Below, one piece after another: positions 47,959 to 60,100 of a DNA stretch of 64,000 bases; positions within the stretch are counted from its first letter, which is position 1, and every line of letters starts with the position of its first letter. The position numbers and the translations under genes were made by a program. The stretch is from positions 265,557-329,556 of the forward strand of contig JADDMT010000030.1 of assembly GCA_021401465.1 (NCBI GenBank), read 5' to 3'. The notes under the pieces are model-generated. The model was not told the origin of the DNA, made no database searches, and worked only from the letters and a program-made list of their open reading frames with translations. This DNA comes from Teratosphaeria epicoccoides. Its lineage: Eukaryota; Ascomycota; Dothideomycetes; Mycosphaerellales; Teratosphaeriaceae.

Positions 47959-48040
47959 CCCTTAGTGTTAGGGCGAAAGTGTTAAACCCTTAGTGTTAGG
48001 GCGAAAGTGTTAAACCCTTAGTGTTAGGGCGAAAGTGTTA
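47959..48040. repeat. 28-bp tandem repeat, 2.9 copies, inside Copia RT
   Basis: Units at 47959-47986, 47987-48014 and 48015-48040 are identical over their shared length. On the coding strand they encode F-A-L-T-L; 28 is not a multiple of 3, so each extra unit shifts the frame. Perfect identity suggests expansion after RIP. Confidence 0.92.
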
Positions 48041-48644
48041 ACAAAGTCGATCCCTAGCCTCTAAGTAAAGCCCTTCCCTGTTAGCCTAGCGCGGTATTTC
48101 TTCATGGTTCTATTAGCTAGCTTCTTGATCTTAAACACCTATTTACTATGTAGTAGTTTAATGCCTTTTAGGATCGTGTTTATTAGAACCTATTTAATAG
48201 TACTAGTAGACTTTAGTCTATCTGCCTCTTTCCTTATAGCTCTCTGCTATATAGGCGCATTAGAGCGAGCTATCGCTTATACATAGGTCTTAGGGTCTTC
48301 TGCCTTCGTAGCATTAAAGGCAGATTAGTATGCTATTACTATTTAACTAGCGTTAAGCTTCTTGTAGTCTTGCCTAATAACGCTTCTTCCTCTACTTAAT
48401 CGGGTTCTAGTTAGTGCTAGTAGTAGAGATGTGCTAGTGTCATTACACTTTCGCTTCCCCTGTAGTAATATAGTCTAGAATAGTGTCATTATAGTGTTAC
48501 TATTGTTATCTAGCAATAGTAGTTCGTTCTAAGGCAGTATACCTCCTATTATGTATTCTAGCAGGCGTTAGTAGTATTATTACTCTGTTAGAGTATACTC
48601 CCCTTAATCTCCTAGTAGTAGGTTGTTAGCTAGTAGTTCGTGAT

Positions 48645-48763
48645 ATGCTAGACATACAGGCGCAAGCTGCAGGCTTGGCGTCACGTGACCTCGCGGATAT
48701 TTGAGATGCTAGACATACAGGTACTAGCTGCAGGCTTGGCATCACGTGACCTTGCGGATATTT
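48645..48763. repeat. 58-bp direct repeat pair with GTCACGTGAC palindrome
   Basis: Copies at 48645-48702 and 48706-48763 are separated by 3 bp and differ at a few positions. Both contain CACGTGACC and a run of CA/TG dinucleotides (GCTGCAGGCTTGG) that elsewhere here would be RIP targets. They sit between the integrase and RT regions of Copia D. Confidence 0.88.
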
Positions 48764-51412
48764 CTCGGGTTATAGTGTGTGTGCATATGTAGCTAACTGT
48801 AATCAGCCCTGTTACAGGACTAATTACTAAGCCTTTTAGCTATGTAGGGTAGTAGTAAAAGGTTAGCATACCTTCCCTATTAGTTTGCTAGGTAGAGTTT
48901 GTAGTTAAGGGTTATGTAGTAAAGAGACAGGTACAGTTATTAGAGAGTCTTCTAGCAGCATTTCAGGATTACTAGAGGTTGTTACGCTAGCTCCTACAGG
49001 TAGTATAGTTCTATGGTAATCTAGCTGTCCTATTAACGCGTAGTAGTCTAGCTAGTTATAGTCTAGTTACTCTACGACGTCTAGCTACTCTACTAGCGTT
49101 AGCTTGTTCCTATGAAGCATCTCCCCTTAAACAAGGAAAGGCTCTGTAGATGCTAGTAGTAGTAGCAACAGTCTAGTAGAGTGCCCTACGGCCTGTCTAA
49201 ACACTATGTCCTCATTCTAGCTAACATGCGGCGTTGTGAAAATCCTGGACTTCTACTAGGAGTTCTTGTTAAGGTATAGTTACTAGACTATGTAGTTTGT
49301 TTCTAAGTTGTCTTACATGCTAACGAATTATCTAATCAGGGCTCTTGAGGCAAACTTCTAAGAGTTAGGCAGCTTGTTATTATACACATATGCCTTATAG
49401 CTAAACTGTCTAAGGTAGGTAAGATCCTGTAGGGTGTCTCTACTAGCATTAAGGTCTACTTTAAACTGCTTTGTAGGGATTGCTTTAGTCCTAAGATTAG
49501 CTAGCCTATTAGTTACATAGACAGTGTACTTAACAGCGAACATCTACATGTCTAGCAGGAGGCATAAATCGATTATCATGACTCTAGCTTTACTAAGTAT
49601 AGACTTGTTTACTAATTCCGTAGTACTATTTTACTCTAGTATATTTAGCACTAATATATCCTATCTAATGCCTTAGTTGCTTGCTATTTCCGCTAGCAGT
49701 TTGTTAACAAACTCGCTACTCCTATTAGTAAAGATGACCTTTAGGGTAGCTTTAAATTAGGTCTATATAGCCTATATAAACATGCGGATATAATCTAGTA
49801 CTTTACCCTTTATATGTAGGAAGAACATAAAGTATTAGCGGGTTTTGCTATTAGTTATTAAGAGTATCTAGCGGCATCTATGGCAGTCGGCTAGGGTGAT
49901 TAGTCCTACTAGGTCTATGTGTACCTCATGTAGTGCTTGTAATAGTGTAGGTCTTAGTTCTCTTAAGACAATTCGCTAGGCTCTTAACAGCTTATATAGT
50001 TTATAGTAGTATAGCTTAGATATGTTAATGCTTTCTAGGCCTATAGTAAGGTTCTTGCTAGCGTTAAGGATTCGGCTCCTAATGTAGCTAAGCTACTAGT
50101 GCTATCTATTAGTGTCTGCCCTTAGTAATGCTACTACTAGAGTAATAACTACTCTATCTTTTAGCTAAGGGTAGATAGTAACATTGTCAATGATAATAAC
50201 ATTCATGACAAATAAAACACTTCTAATAGTCTTGTTATGTTAGGTAAGTCGTTTCCTTGATATGTCTAAGGTAATGCTATGCCGCTTATATACTAACACT
50301 AGGCTATAATGAGACTATAGCGAGTAGAGCGCCTTGTTCTAGGTTATCTCTGTTATAGTACTATTCTTGTTACAAAGCATAGTAGTAATAGTACTATAAT
50401 AGGTAACACTTCCTCTCCTAGTTGCCTAGCTAAATGAAACCGGTGTAGCTAGTAGTCTGAGGTTCTTGAAGTACATTCGCTTGTTAAAGAGGTTATATGA
50501 TAATCCTAAGTCTAGCATGATGCTGTTTCTTGTTATTCTTTAGGTCGATACTTAGCTTACTACTAGGGTTGCTAATGCTACTATAGTATACGCATTAGGT
50601 GTACTGTCATGTAGTCACATTAATGACTCTCTAGTGTTAGAGCTGCTATCTGCAGCCGACTTATCATTAGAGTCCGCCTATGTTGTCTATTATTAATTAG
50701 TCTATTATGCATAATAGCTAGTAGCTCTATTAGGTATAACTATATCTGCAAAGCTATCTGATATGATATCGTCGTCTTAGTCATTAGAGCTAGTGTCTAG
50801 AGCATTACTACTATTAGCTTAGGCTACTACCGCCTTCCCTTTAAAGCCTCTGCCTCTTGCTAGTTTGTAGCTGCCCTCTTGCTTGCTCTTCTATGACGAT
50901 TTCTTCATTAGTTTAGGATAGCGTTTAAAGCATCTACTTTTCCTGTAGTAGTAATAATAGTCGCACTATTAGTTAGCGTTGTCTGTTACTACATTAGCAA
51001 AGCTAGCACGCTAGTTACTTAGTAGGACCTCTGCCCTAAGTGTAGTAATCATTGTCTCTATCTTTGCTGTTTTAATAGGGTTGTTATAGCGCTAGCTGCA
51101 GAGCCATTTAAAGCCTTCTGTAGCTAGTCTAAATGCGACTCTGTTATAGAGTTCTAGGTATGCCTATTCTAATTTCTTGGTAGATGTCGATTAGGCCGCT
51201 TGTTCTAATATAATAGTGTGCTTATTCTAGCACTATTAGAACATTTCGTAGTATTTCTATATATTGTTATTAATAATGCGTAGGGAGTAGAGAGCTTAGA
51301 TATAGTCTGAGATCTTGACAGTTACTACTAGCTTATGCATGTTACAGATGTACATCTACAGATTATGTGCTAATAGTCTAGTAGCTCTAAAGTCTAGACG
51401 AATGTCCTTATA

Positions 51413-52702
51413 TGTCATAAGGGTAGGTGCCGATAGCAGGAAGGTAACTAGGTGTTAGACTTGCAGAGCTATGAAGAATATCGACAATAGCAGTTAACCT
51501 TGTAACTAACTCTCCTCTAAGTAAGAGAGGATTAAATTAAGATTAAGCATAAAGCTCCTAAATGCCTGTCCTAAAGCTATCCTATATACTTAAGAGACAG
51601 AGCAGTTCTGTTAGATCTGTTAATAGACCTGACAGATCCGTGTCTATAGATCTGTAGACTAACCCTACAGATCCGAGGGTCTATTATCCTGTGACAGATC
51701 CCTTCTCCCCTATAGGCCTAAAGATCTGTAGACTAACCCTACAGATCCGGGGATCTGTCCTCACGTGACAGATCCTTTCTCCTATGACTATACTTATGAC
51801 TTATAGTACTCCTATGACTATACTATGACTTATAGCACTTAGGGCCCTCATGATCCTATGACTTATAGTACTCCTGACACTTATGATACTATCCCCCTCT
51901 TAGCCTAGCTTGTCCCTAAGCTACCTTATTAGTACGGGGTTTCTCTTGTCATTTCCTTTTATGCCATAATGTCTTCTCTTTCTACATTACTGCCTTGTGT
52001 CATCCTAGACACTAATGCCCCTTTAACGCAGAAACGTAAATGCCGCGTGAATCGAATCTATTGTCAGGGCTAGGATAGCATGAAGTCCTATACTTAGTGT
52101 TAAGAGTTAAAGCTCGTTTGTCAGGTACACATTTCCTTAGGGAAATGTTCGTAATGTTACTTTAGCAACTGTTAGAGTTATGACGCGAAGGTAACAGAGG
52201 TCGAATAGAAGAAGTTAGGTAATTAGTAGAAAAGACTAATTGCTGATCTCGATTATGCGAAGGTAGTCCTAGCTAAGGCTTTGCAGAAGATAATAGAGGC
52301 GCATGTAAAGGAGATGCGTCTTCGAAAACAGTTAGACGCGGTTAACCGGGAGGTCGAGGATAGTCGCGCTCTCGAGGAGCGTGAGATCAGGGAGGATGAG
52401 GCTAAGGAACAGGCTCTCTTGCAGGCTAGGTTTCTTCTTAACCTAGATCCTTTAGCGGGTCTTGCTCTTAGTCCTACGACATGGAGCGTAATAGAGGGTT
52501 TCGCTAACGCCTCGTATTAGGGTTTCCTAGATAGCGTGATAGCCGAGCCGGTCGACAGCGTCCTGCAGGAGTCTAGTCGTGGCTTAGGATCTTCTTCCTA
52601 GGTTCGTTCCTTTCTCGAAACTTCGTATCTTTTACTAATAGTTTCGCAGATGTTCTAGGGGTTCCTAGGTACTCTCGGTACTCCTATATCCTTCCTATTT
52701 TA
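51413..52702 (-). mobile_element. A-family fragment (A'): 3' LTR plus 3' internal region, minus orientation
   Basis: The 3' LTR is 51413-51888 (476 bp; ends TGTCA and TGATA). Next comes the purine tract in reverse (CTATCCCCCTCT), then the antisense ORF (51969-52520, plus strand), then the end of the pol chromodomain (52600-52700). Similarity to element A stops at about 52702, where element B sequence begins. The rest of this A copy is missing. Its LTR has the two-block form, like the A 5' LTR. Confidence 0.88.
51969..52520 (+). pseudogene. antisense accessory ORF of the A' copy (184 codons), best-preserved copy
   Basis: From ATG 51969 to TAG 52518, with about a dozen TAG/TAA codons at Gln-like sites. 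The last 80 codons (52281-52520) are fully open. The N-terminal half has clustered Cys: K-C near 52052, Y-C-Q near 52072, C-Q-x near 52105, V-C-Q near 52120, G-K-C-S-Q-C near 52145, S-N-C near 52165. A Lys/Glu/Arg coiled coil follows (about 52190-52430), then a hydrophobic end (L-A-G-L-A-L-S-P-T-T-W). Its position and length match 29896-29345 in element A. Family unknown; a metal-binding, dimerising protein is an inference. Confidence 0.72.
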
Positions 52703-55700
52703 CGGGGGACACTAAAGCGCTATATGACTTTGTCGCGAAGTAGTCGCATAAGCTTGCTACTTGTGCACTTTTTTGTACATAGGATGAAGACATTCATCTT
52801 CGAGTATTAGTCGACTACTACAAGGACAGCATTAACTACATTGCCTTTCTACTTTGCTAGCAGCAAATCGGTAATGAAATCCATGGCCAAGTCTTGCTAT
52901 AGTCTCTCTAGTAGTAGGAGCGCCTAAGTATCGCTGTAGGGGTAATAGTGCCGAGATTTGCTAACCTAGCATGTCTAGCAGGATTTGACATAGTTAGAGA
53001 CATCCTGTTCTAGCGTAGGCTACTAGTATTTGCGTCCGAGAAGTACGTTTGTCTTCTCTACACTAAAATGGCCCGTAAGTTCATCGTCATGATAAATACA
53101 GAGGAGCTACGAACAGAGTATGTAGTTAGCAGGTACGTAGAGCCTATTGTCAAAGTACTACAAGTCGCCTGACTTAGTCTAGTACTTCGGACCGCCTGCA
53201 GTGTCCTAGAGGGCTACACCCTTATTAATTAACTCTGGTTCTCGCTCTTGTAACTGCTAAATAAGTCTCGAGACTTCTTTAAAGGGTTCTTTAGACATCG
53301 CATGCTTGCTACATGTAAGCTAGTTAACTACTACACGGATCGAGCTAGACATAGTCGCCATAACTGCTAGATAGGAGGGTTCGTTACTAGCGGAGGCTAT
53401 AAGGCCCTATTAGACCTGCAGTCGACCTACAAGAGGAGCTAACGACAGATTGCTACCCTAAACTACAAGCTTTGTTTGCAGCGTAAGGAGAAGCTATTAG
53501 TTACCCTCCTCCCTAGTGTTGTAGTCTAGTTGTTACGAAGGACTATTAGCCGGATTCGTCTTACTAGAACGATGCTAGATAATGAAGTCAAAGCTAGCGA
53601 GGAAAGTCGCCTACCTTGCTTACTGACTACTTAGCTGCTTTATGCCCATGAAGCCGCGAAGGTTGTTATAGTTAGTAAGTACCTTAATAGGGTACGCTAC
53701 GCCTTCGAGGTAGTATTAGTACTCCTTAAAGCTGTTAACAATAGCTAAAAGCTCTTAGTTGTGAGTCTTATAGTTAAGCTTAGCGCCCTGCATCTTCCGC
53801 GACTAGAAGGTAATCAGGTACTATTACGCATTACCTTCGTACGACTAGAGCTGCGATATAATTGCGGCTATTACGAATTTTAAAGCATTAGTCTCTATCC
53901 GGATCTTCGTAGCAAGGTCAAAGTGCCGAAGTACAGGCGTAGTTTAAAAAGCTGCTTTAAGTTTAGAGAAAGCCTTGCTCTAAGCCTCCTCCTAAGGTAC
54001 CCTCCCTGGCTTCTTTCCTCGAATCGCGCCCTTTGCGAGGGCCGTGAGGGGGGCCACGATCTTCGAGTAGGATCGTATGAATCTGCAATAGAAGTTAGTA
54101 AATCCTAGGAACACCTACACTTCTTAGAGGGTAGTTAGCTGTAGCTACTCCGCGATTACAGACACCCTTTAGTCATGCATGATGACTCCTTCTATAGAGA
54201 CGATGTATCCGAGAAACTTAATCCTATCTGTTAGGAATGAGCACTTCTTTAGGTTCGCGTATAGAGCAAACTTGCGGAGCTATTTAAGTACTATCCTTAG
54301 ATGCCGAATATACTCCTCCTTCGAGTCGGAGTAGACTAGTATATCGTCTAAATATACTACGTAGCAGGTGTTAACGAGGCCGGCTAGGGCCTAGTTAATA
54401 TACGCTTAGAACGTTGCTAGTATGTTAGTTAAGCTAAATAGCATTACTATATACTTGAAGTGTCTATACTACGTTTAGAATGCGGTCTTCTACTTGTCGC
54501 CCTTTCGGATTAGTATCTAGTAGTAGGCGTCCTTCAAGTCGATAGACAAGAAGATGGCGGCGCGACTAAGGCGGTCAAGCGTCTCGCTAATAAGTAGTAG
54601 GGGGCAGCAGTTTTTCTAGGTTACTACATTAAGGCCCCTATAGTTAACGTATAGGCGGAGTGTGTTGTCCTTCTTCAGGACGAACATAACTAACGCTCTA
54701 GCCTCGCTGTCGCTTCGTCAGATCCACGCGTTCCTTTACGCCTTGTAGAGGTAGTCTCGAAGTGTTTTGAGCTACGATTCTAACATAGGGTATAGAGGTT
54801 AATACGGAGGATTGTAACCCTCCTTAAGGTTAATCGCATGTTCCGCGTCTAGGGCCTAGGCATAGGCTGTAGCCTCTACGTCGAAAATATCGGCGTATTC
54901 CTCTATCTTAGGCAGAAGGGTAACGTCTTCCTTGACGTTCTGTATGCAGACTACATACATGCATTAGACCTTCTTTATGTCCTTGTAGAAGCTATGTGCG
55001 TCACGTATCTGTACTGTAGGAACTTCGCCTATAGAGCCGTAGAACTAGTTGTTAGTAGCTCTATTAACAACGACTCCCTGCTTGTAGCGCTAAGGGCGGC
55101 CGAGTAGGAGCTCCTTATTAGGAGCGTCTTTAGCGTAGAAGACTTCGTTAGTCTCGCGCACTTCTCCTAAGGAGTCCGCGAGTTAGAGGCGCACGTTATA
55201 GGCGCCTCGAGCCGCTACGCCTTCGCCCTAAAAGGACTTCATGGTAGGTAGCAGGGCTCCTAGGATCGGCTTCAAACCGAGCCGTATAACTACCCTCTAG
55301 GGTATCACGTTAACCTCCGCAAGGTCATCTAACATACAGTCTACTAGCTTAAGCGAGCTATTAACTTAGACCGCACCGGATAGGCGCTAGGCAGGCCACG
55401 AGTCTACACTATTAGTAACAGACAGTTTAGATACCCGCGGTAGCCATTTAGTTGTCTTAGGCTTGTCCTTCTTTCGCCTCCCCTCTAGGGAGGTTTCGGA
55501 CACCTTGCTTACCTTCTTCCTATTACTTCGTTTAGGATAGTGAGCTACCTAGTAGTCCCTCGCTCTACAGATGTAGCAGCTACTCGGAGGCTTCTCGCTA
55601 CTGTCTTTTAGCTTAGAGGGCTTACTCCTCTAGAATGAACTACCGCGTTAGACGTGACCCCTAGGGCGCTTATAATAGCGGCCCTTTAGTAGGTCCTTAG

Positions 55701-57151
55701 GGCTTAGACGCTTATTATCCTTACCGCCCGATTTTCCATTTCGCTTCAAGGTGATTTCTATACATGTCGCAAGGGACACGAGGTCTTGCCGAGTTGTCAG
55801 AAGTTCATGAAAAGTCATGATTATATTCCGAAGATTGTTTTCAAGTTTGACAAGCAAGTGCTATACGCGTTACATCTTAGTATAGGGTAGCATCTGTCTC
55901 TCGAGTATGGCGAGGTAAGTAGCGAAGCTAGAGGTTATTTGTCCCTTCCCCTGCTTAGCCTTCTCGTACTTAACGGACATAGTAAGGGCGCGATTCCCTA
56001 GATCCTTAACCTAGTCGACATAGAACTAGCGAAATTCTGCCTATGTATACGTTCTGTCATAGACCCGCATAAGGTCATACCGCTCATGCTAATTATTACG
56101 AGGTTCCTTATCCTCTTCAAGCTACATTACACTAAAGGCGACTCGTTTGCCCTCTATAGAATATCCGCGTAGGTTAAGCACGAAAACTGCCTTACATGCC
56201 TACAAGAAAGTTTAAGCCTCCTTCAAGGTGTCTCCCTTAAATAGCTTTAGGTTGTATGCGTTACGACTACCTCCTAGTTAGCCTACTATGGCCCCGAATT
56301 TAGGCACTAGGTTCGCGGGCATACGCGGAGAGTCTGCGCCTCCTAGTAAGTTGTCTTCGCAAGTCCCTAGTATAAAATCTCGCTAGATTTCTTCGTCTGC
56401 TAGTTTATTAGTACCGCTTATAGCGACGTCTTCGTCATCCTCGCTGTTGTCGCTACTAGAAGCGGTACGGCTCTAGCTCTAGTTCGCAAGGCAGTTCGCA
56501 ACTTAATTGACAATCATGGCTACAAGGGCTAGGTCGATAGTTAGGGTTAGCTATAGTCCCTATGCAGGGGGTCTATTGCCTTGTCTGCCGCGTAATTAGC
56601 CTCTAGCGGAACTGTCGCTCGATGTAGTGTCGCTCGTAGGGGGTACTTCTACGGGCTAGTTACTCAGGCTAGCTTCGCCATTACGGGCGCTCGGGATAGC
56701 GCTCGCTACGCGTTAGTTGCGAGTTCGTAGTACTCTAGACATATCGTAGTATTCTCTGCTAGACTAAAAAGCAGGGGGGAGAAAGCAGAACTAATATAGA
56801 TGTATATGCTATATGATATAGAAATATCTCGTAGTGTGACAGAGTAATCTGACCTTTTAGTAGGTACAAGACAGTACTGCTTTCTGCTTATCGCAGAGGT
56901 AGCGCTAAGGGTGCTTATAACCCCTGACGCTCCTTAATTAGGGAAAGCATGTCCGAGCCTAACCCTGCAGGGGTACTATAGGGTTAGCGACGTAGGGGCG
57001 TCCTACGTCGACAACTAATCCTACTTAGACGACATACAAGCTAACGTATGTACGAAGGACCCCCTTGCTATATGTAGCAGGGTCACTGTATGCTAAGGGC
57101 AGGCATTAGAACCCATGCGGTTCTAATGGCCCCCTAGTATTAACCGTATCA
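52703..57151 (-). mobile_element. B-family fragment (B2): integrase to 5' LTR
   Basis: Collinear with 40688-45135 of element B and highly similar throughout, including gag (a 69-codon open stretch at 55857-55648) and RT with YLDD at 54343-54354. The 5' LTR is 56792-57151 (360 bp), with the outer end still TGATACGG on the element strand. The integrase C-terminus, chromodomain, antisense ORF and 3' LTR are missing; at 52703 the sequence joins the A' fragment directly. The many C/T and G/A differences from B fit independent RIP. Confidence 0.9.
56792..57151 (-). repeat. 5' LTR of B2 (360 bp)
   Basis: Full-length match to the two B LTRs. It retains CA at 57150-57151, where B has TA, showing the ancestral TG/CA terminus. 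Confidence 0.9.
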
Positions 57152-60100
57152 GACATAATCATAGAGTCTAGCTACTATATATAAGACAGGGAATCGAATA
57201 TGCTCTATATAGTCGTTTTTCTAAGTTTGCCCTGTTAGTGTTTACTAAGGCAGCCGCTTACTAGACTCTGAAATTACATAGAGTACTTAAGTCTAACATA
57301 GTATACTTACATGAGTTAGCAATTTTCAAGTTTGCGAGTTTCTATAACCCCTAGCTAATCTGTCTTAATCTCGATACTGTTAAGATTACCGTTTTACGCG
57401 AACTTAATTGAAGGGTTCCTAGGTGTTTTAAATACAACCTAGAGCCTTCTGCTAGTCTAATCTATAGGTTACTTGGTATTATCCTAATCCGGCTACTCGC
57501 TTAGTTCCTTAACAGCAGTCTTTCTAGCAGTTAGTCATTCAAAGATTTGAGCTTGTTAGTTGCTAGCTAACTGACTAATTAGTGCTATTAATTCATGACT
57601 AACAGACTAACAGGACCGGTCTGTTCATGACTAACTAAGTAAATGTCTAGTTAGATCATTGTCAGATATCTAACTAATAACTTACTGTCGATGTATCTAG
57701 CATTTACCTAAAGCGTCTATACTATATCCTTCTTTAGGCTCTACCTTCTTAATCGAATGAAAGGTAGTTGTCTTTAACATTAACCCTAACAGCTGCTGCC
57801 ATTTAGCCGACAAGGCGTCATAAACCCCTCATGAGATAGCTAGTAGTCTCTCCTTCTTAAAGACGAATATAGTCTATCTTAGCCTCTACGCATATCTGCT
57901 ATATACGCCGTATACTCGTACCTTGCTTACATTACGAGCAGAGCGCGGAACCTCGTAATGCGGCTTAGCGTAAAGGCTTATGCAGCTAGGGCAAACATTT
58001 ACATCTAGAATAATTACTTCGCGAGGATAGTATAAGTTACATAGCGCTTCTCCTAGCCCTGTCCCTCCTTAGAAGTCTATCCTAGACTTCATCTCTAAGC
58101 ACTCTTGTTAGCTACAGCGTCAAGCACGAGTCGTTAGCTAGAGTATTTCTGTTTGTGCTATACTAGACCTAGATGTCCTATATGTTAAGGCAGGCTGTTT
58201 ACAGGCCCTTAAGTTAGGCAACTTAGTCTAGTAGTCGCGTAATCACCTAGTATTCAAGCGGCTAGAAATTACTAGCAAGTTCTGACATCGATAAAGCGCC
58301 GATAATAGGGCTAAGCTATACTTGGCGAGATTAATTACAGTTTATCATGCTTATTCTCCTCTCCTGTAGCTCGATATAGCAGAAGTTACTAAAGAGCAAG
58401 GCTAGATGTCTTAAGCACAAGATTAACAGTTTGCTATTAAAGAGCGTTATAAATACGCGATATGATTAGTAGTAGCACTATTGTCAAGCTAGGGCTACTA
58501 ACTAAACGTAAACAGATAAGTACTATAAGGAGTAACTATAGGCACAGATTATGTTCTAGGAGTCATGATATATGCCGGAAGTATGCTAGTACATAGTTCT
58601 TTAGCTTTAAAGACTATATCTAGAGTAGCATAACATTTGTAAGACCATTTAGAGCGACGATACGTTAAGTTGTAAAGTATTGTTACTAGACTATGAAGCT
58701 AAGTAGATCTAGGCACTAGAAATCAGCTTTAGAGATATGCCTGCGTATTAAGTATCTTATCTTGACTTAACAGTAAAGGACTAGAGTGTTTGCAAGACAT
58801 GTATACATTAAGATCTTTGAGACTAGGCTTTAGATATAGGAGTATAAGCGTAAAGTACTAGTATAAGTAAGACTATGCTTTAAAGTAGCTTAAGTTGCTA
58901 GACTGATCCTTAAGTTAGATTAGAGCTAGTAGCCCTAGTAGGTCTATTATACTACACGATTTAGAGACAGGCCTATAGCTTGATTTAAAGCCTTAGGTAT
59001 ATGTAGCGGTACGCATAGGGTCATGCTACTATCTATAACTGATGTCCTAAGCCCTACTATATTAGCGTATACTTAGTAGACGCTTCTTGCTACCTCCTAC
59101 TACTATTTTCGTTTATATGTCTAGCATTTGCAAGATCTCTCTTAGTATCGTCTTTAGCTAGCTACAAGAATAAAAGACTACTAAGTAGTGTATATACTTA
59201 CACTATTACATAGTAAGCTGTAATTACTAAGTTCGCTTATTACTCGCGTGTAGTAATAGGTAATGACAGTCCTAGTAGTGTGTTTAACGTACTTGACATA
59301 GACCGTAACCTGCTGTTTCAGCTTAGGTTAGGTGTTAGAGATACTTAATTCTTTATTATGCTTAGGTGTCATAGCGCTTAAAATTCGCAAGGACTTTAAC
59401 GACCGTGTACTTGTACTCTGTATAGGAAGCTACCTAAATCGCATTGCTATGCTAATTAGTGTATAGTAACGCGAGTAAGCTCTACTATGCCTTTGATTTC
59501 CGTAGTGTCATGTCTTCTAGTAATAGAACGTACCCTCCTCTTGTCTATAGTCTCTCTGTTCTCCTAATATAGCACAGATTCCGAGGCAGGTACAGCTAAA
59601 TATGTAGCAAGTCTAAACGCTAGTAGTATAACCGCATCTTGCATAGTACGGACCTAGAGACGATGCTAAATCTTGACGTAGTATTAGCACGCTAATAATA
59701 ATGAGGTTAATATTACTATGATAGTAATAGAGCTGTTAAGTTAACAGTTAACACCTATTCGCGCTACTTAAGCGGTCTGTAATAGTATAGCTTGCTTGCA
59801 TATAAGCCTTGACATTACTATATAGTTAATATATACTCTACATTCGTAATCTTGCGAGTATGACGATGTTTGTCGATTGCTTAATTAAGAGCGCAGTATC
59901 TGCTAAGTGTAAATCTTAGTCTGCCTAGTCTTAACTTTCTTGAATTCTAGATTGTCTAGGCAGAGATAATAAAACGCTACATCTAGTTCACGTGCTTAGA
60001 AAAGAAGCTAATTAAGAACGACCACGGTAAAATGGCTTTAGCAAGTCTGCAATTTCGCGAGTACTATGCTATAGATCATCCTTAATTCCTCTTAAGTATG

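Larger units (their letters stand above)
46740..51412 (-). pseudogene. Ty1/Copia element D gag-pol, 5'-truncated, RIP-damaged
   Basis: Minus strand. A gag segment with a zinc-knuckle remnant (C-D-Y-Y near 50970) lies at the right end. Integrase is about 50000-49300 (E-V-H-I-D-L-V-G near 49925; a Copia-type core end R-L-A-N-L-R-T-K-A near 49500 and K-A-Y-V-Y near 49375). RT is about 48070-47000 (V-D-V-E-Q-A-F near 47900, H-V-D-D-F for YVDD at 47633-47644). RNase H is about 47160-46780 (D-S-D-F-I-G-D near 47140, S-I-E-A-E-Y near 47040). The domain order integrase before RT defines Copia. The N-terminus of gag is lost at 51413, where the A' LTR begins. RT is further broken by a 28-bp triplication (47959-48040). 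Confidence 0.88.

Noticed and set aside
47959..48040. CRISPR-like array
   Set aside because: The repeats are directly tandem with no spacers and lie inside a Copia RT gene.
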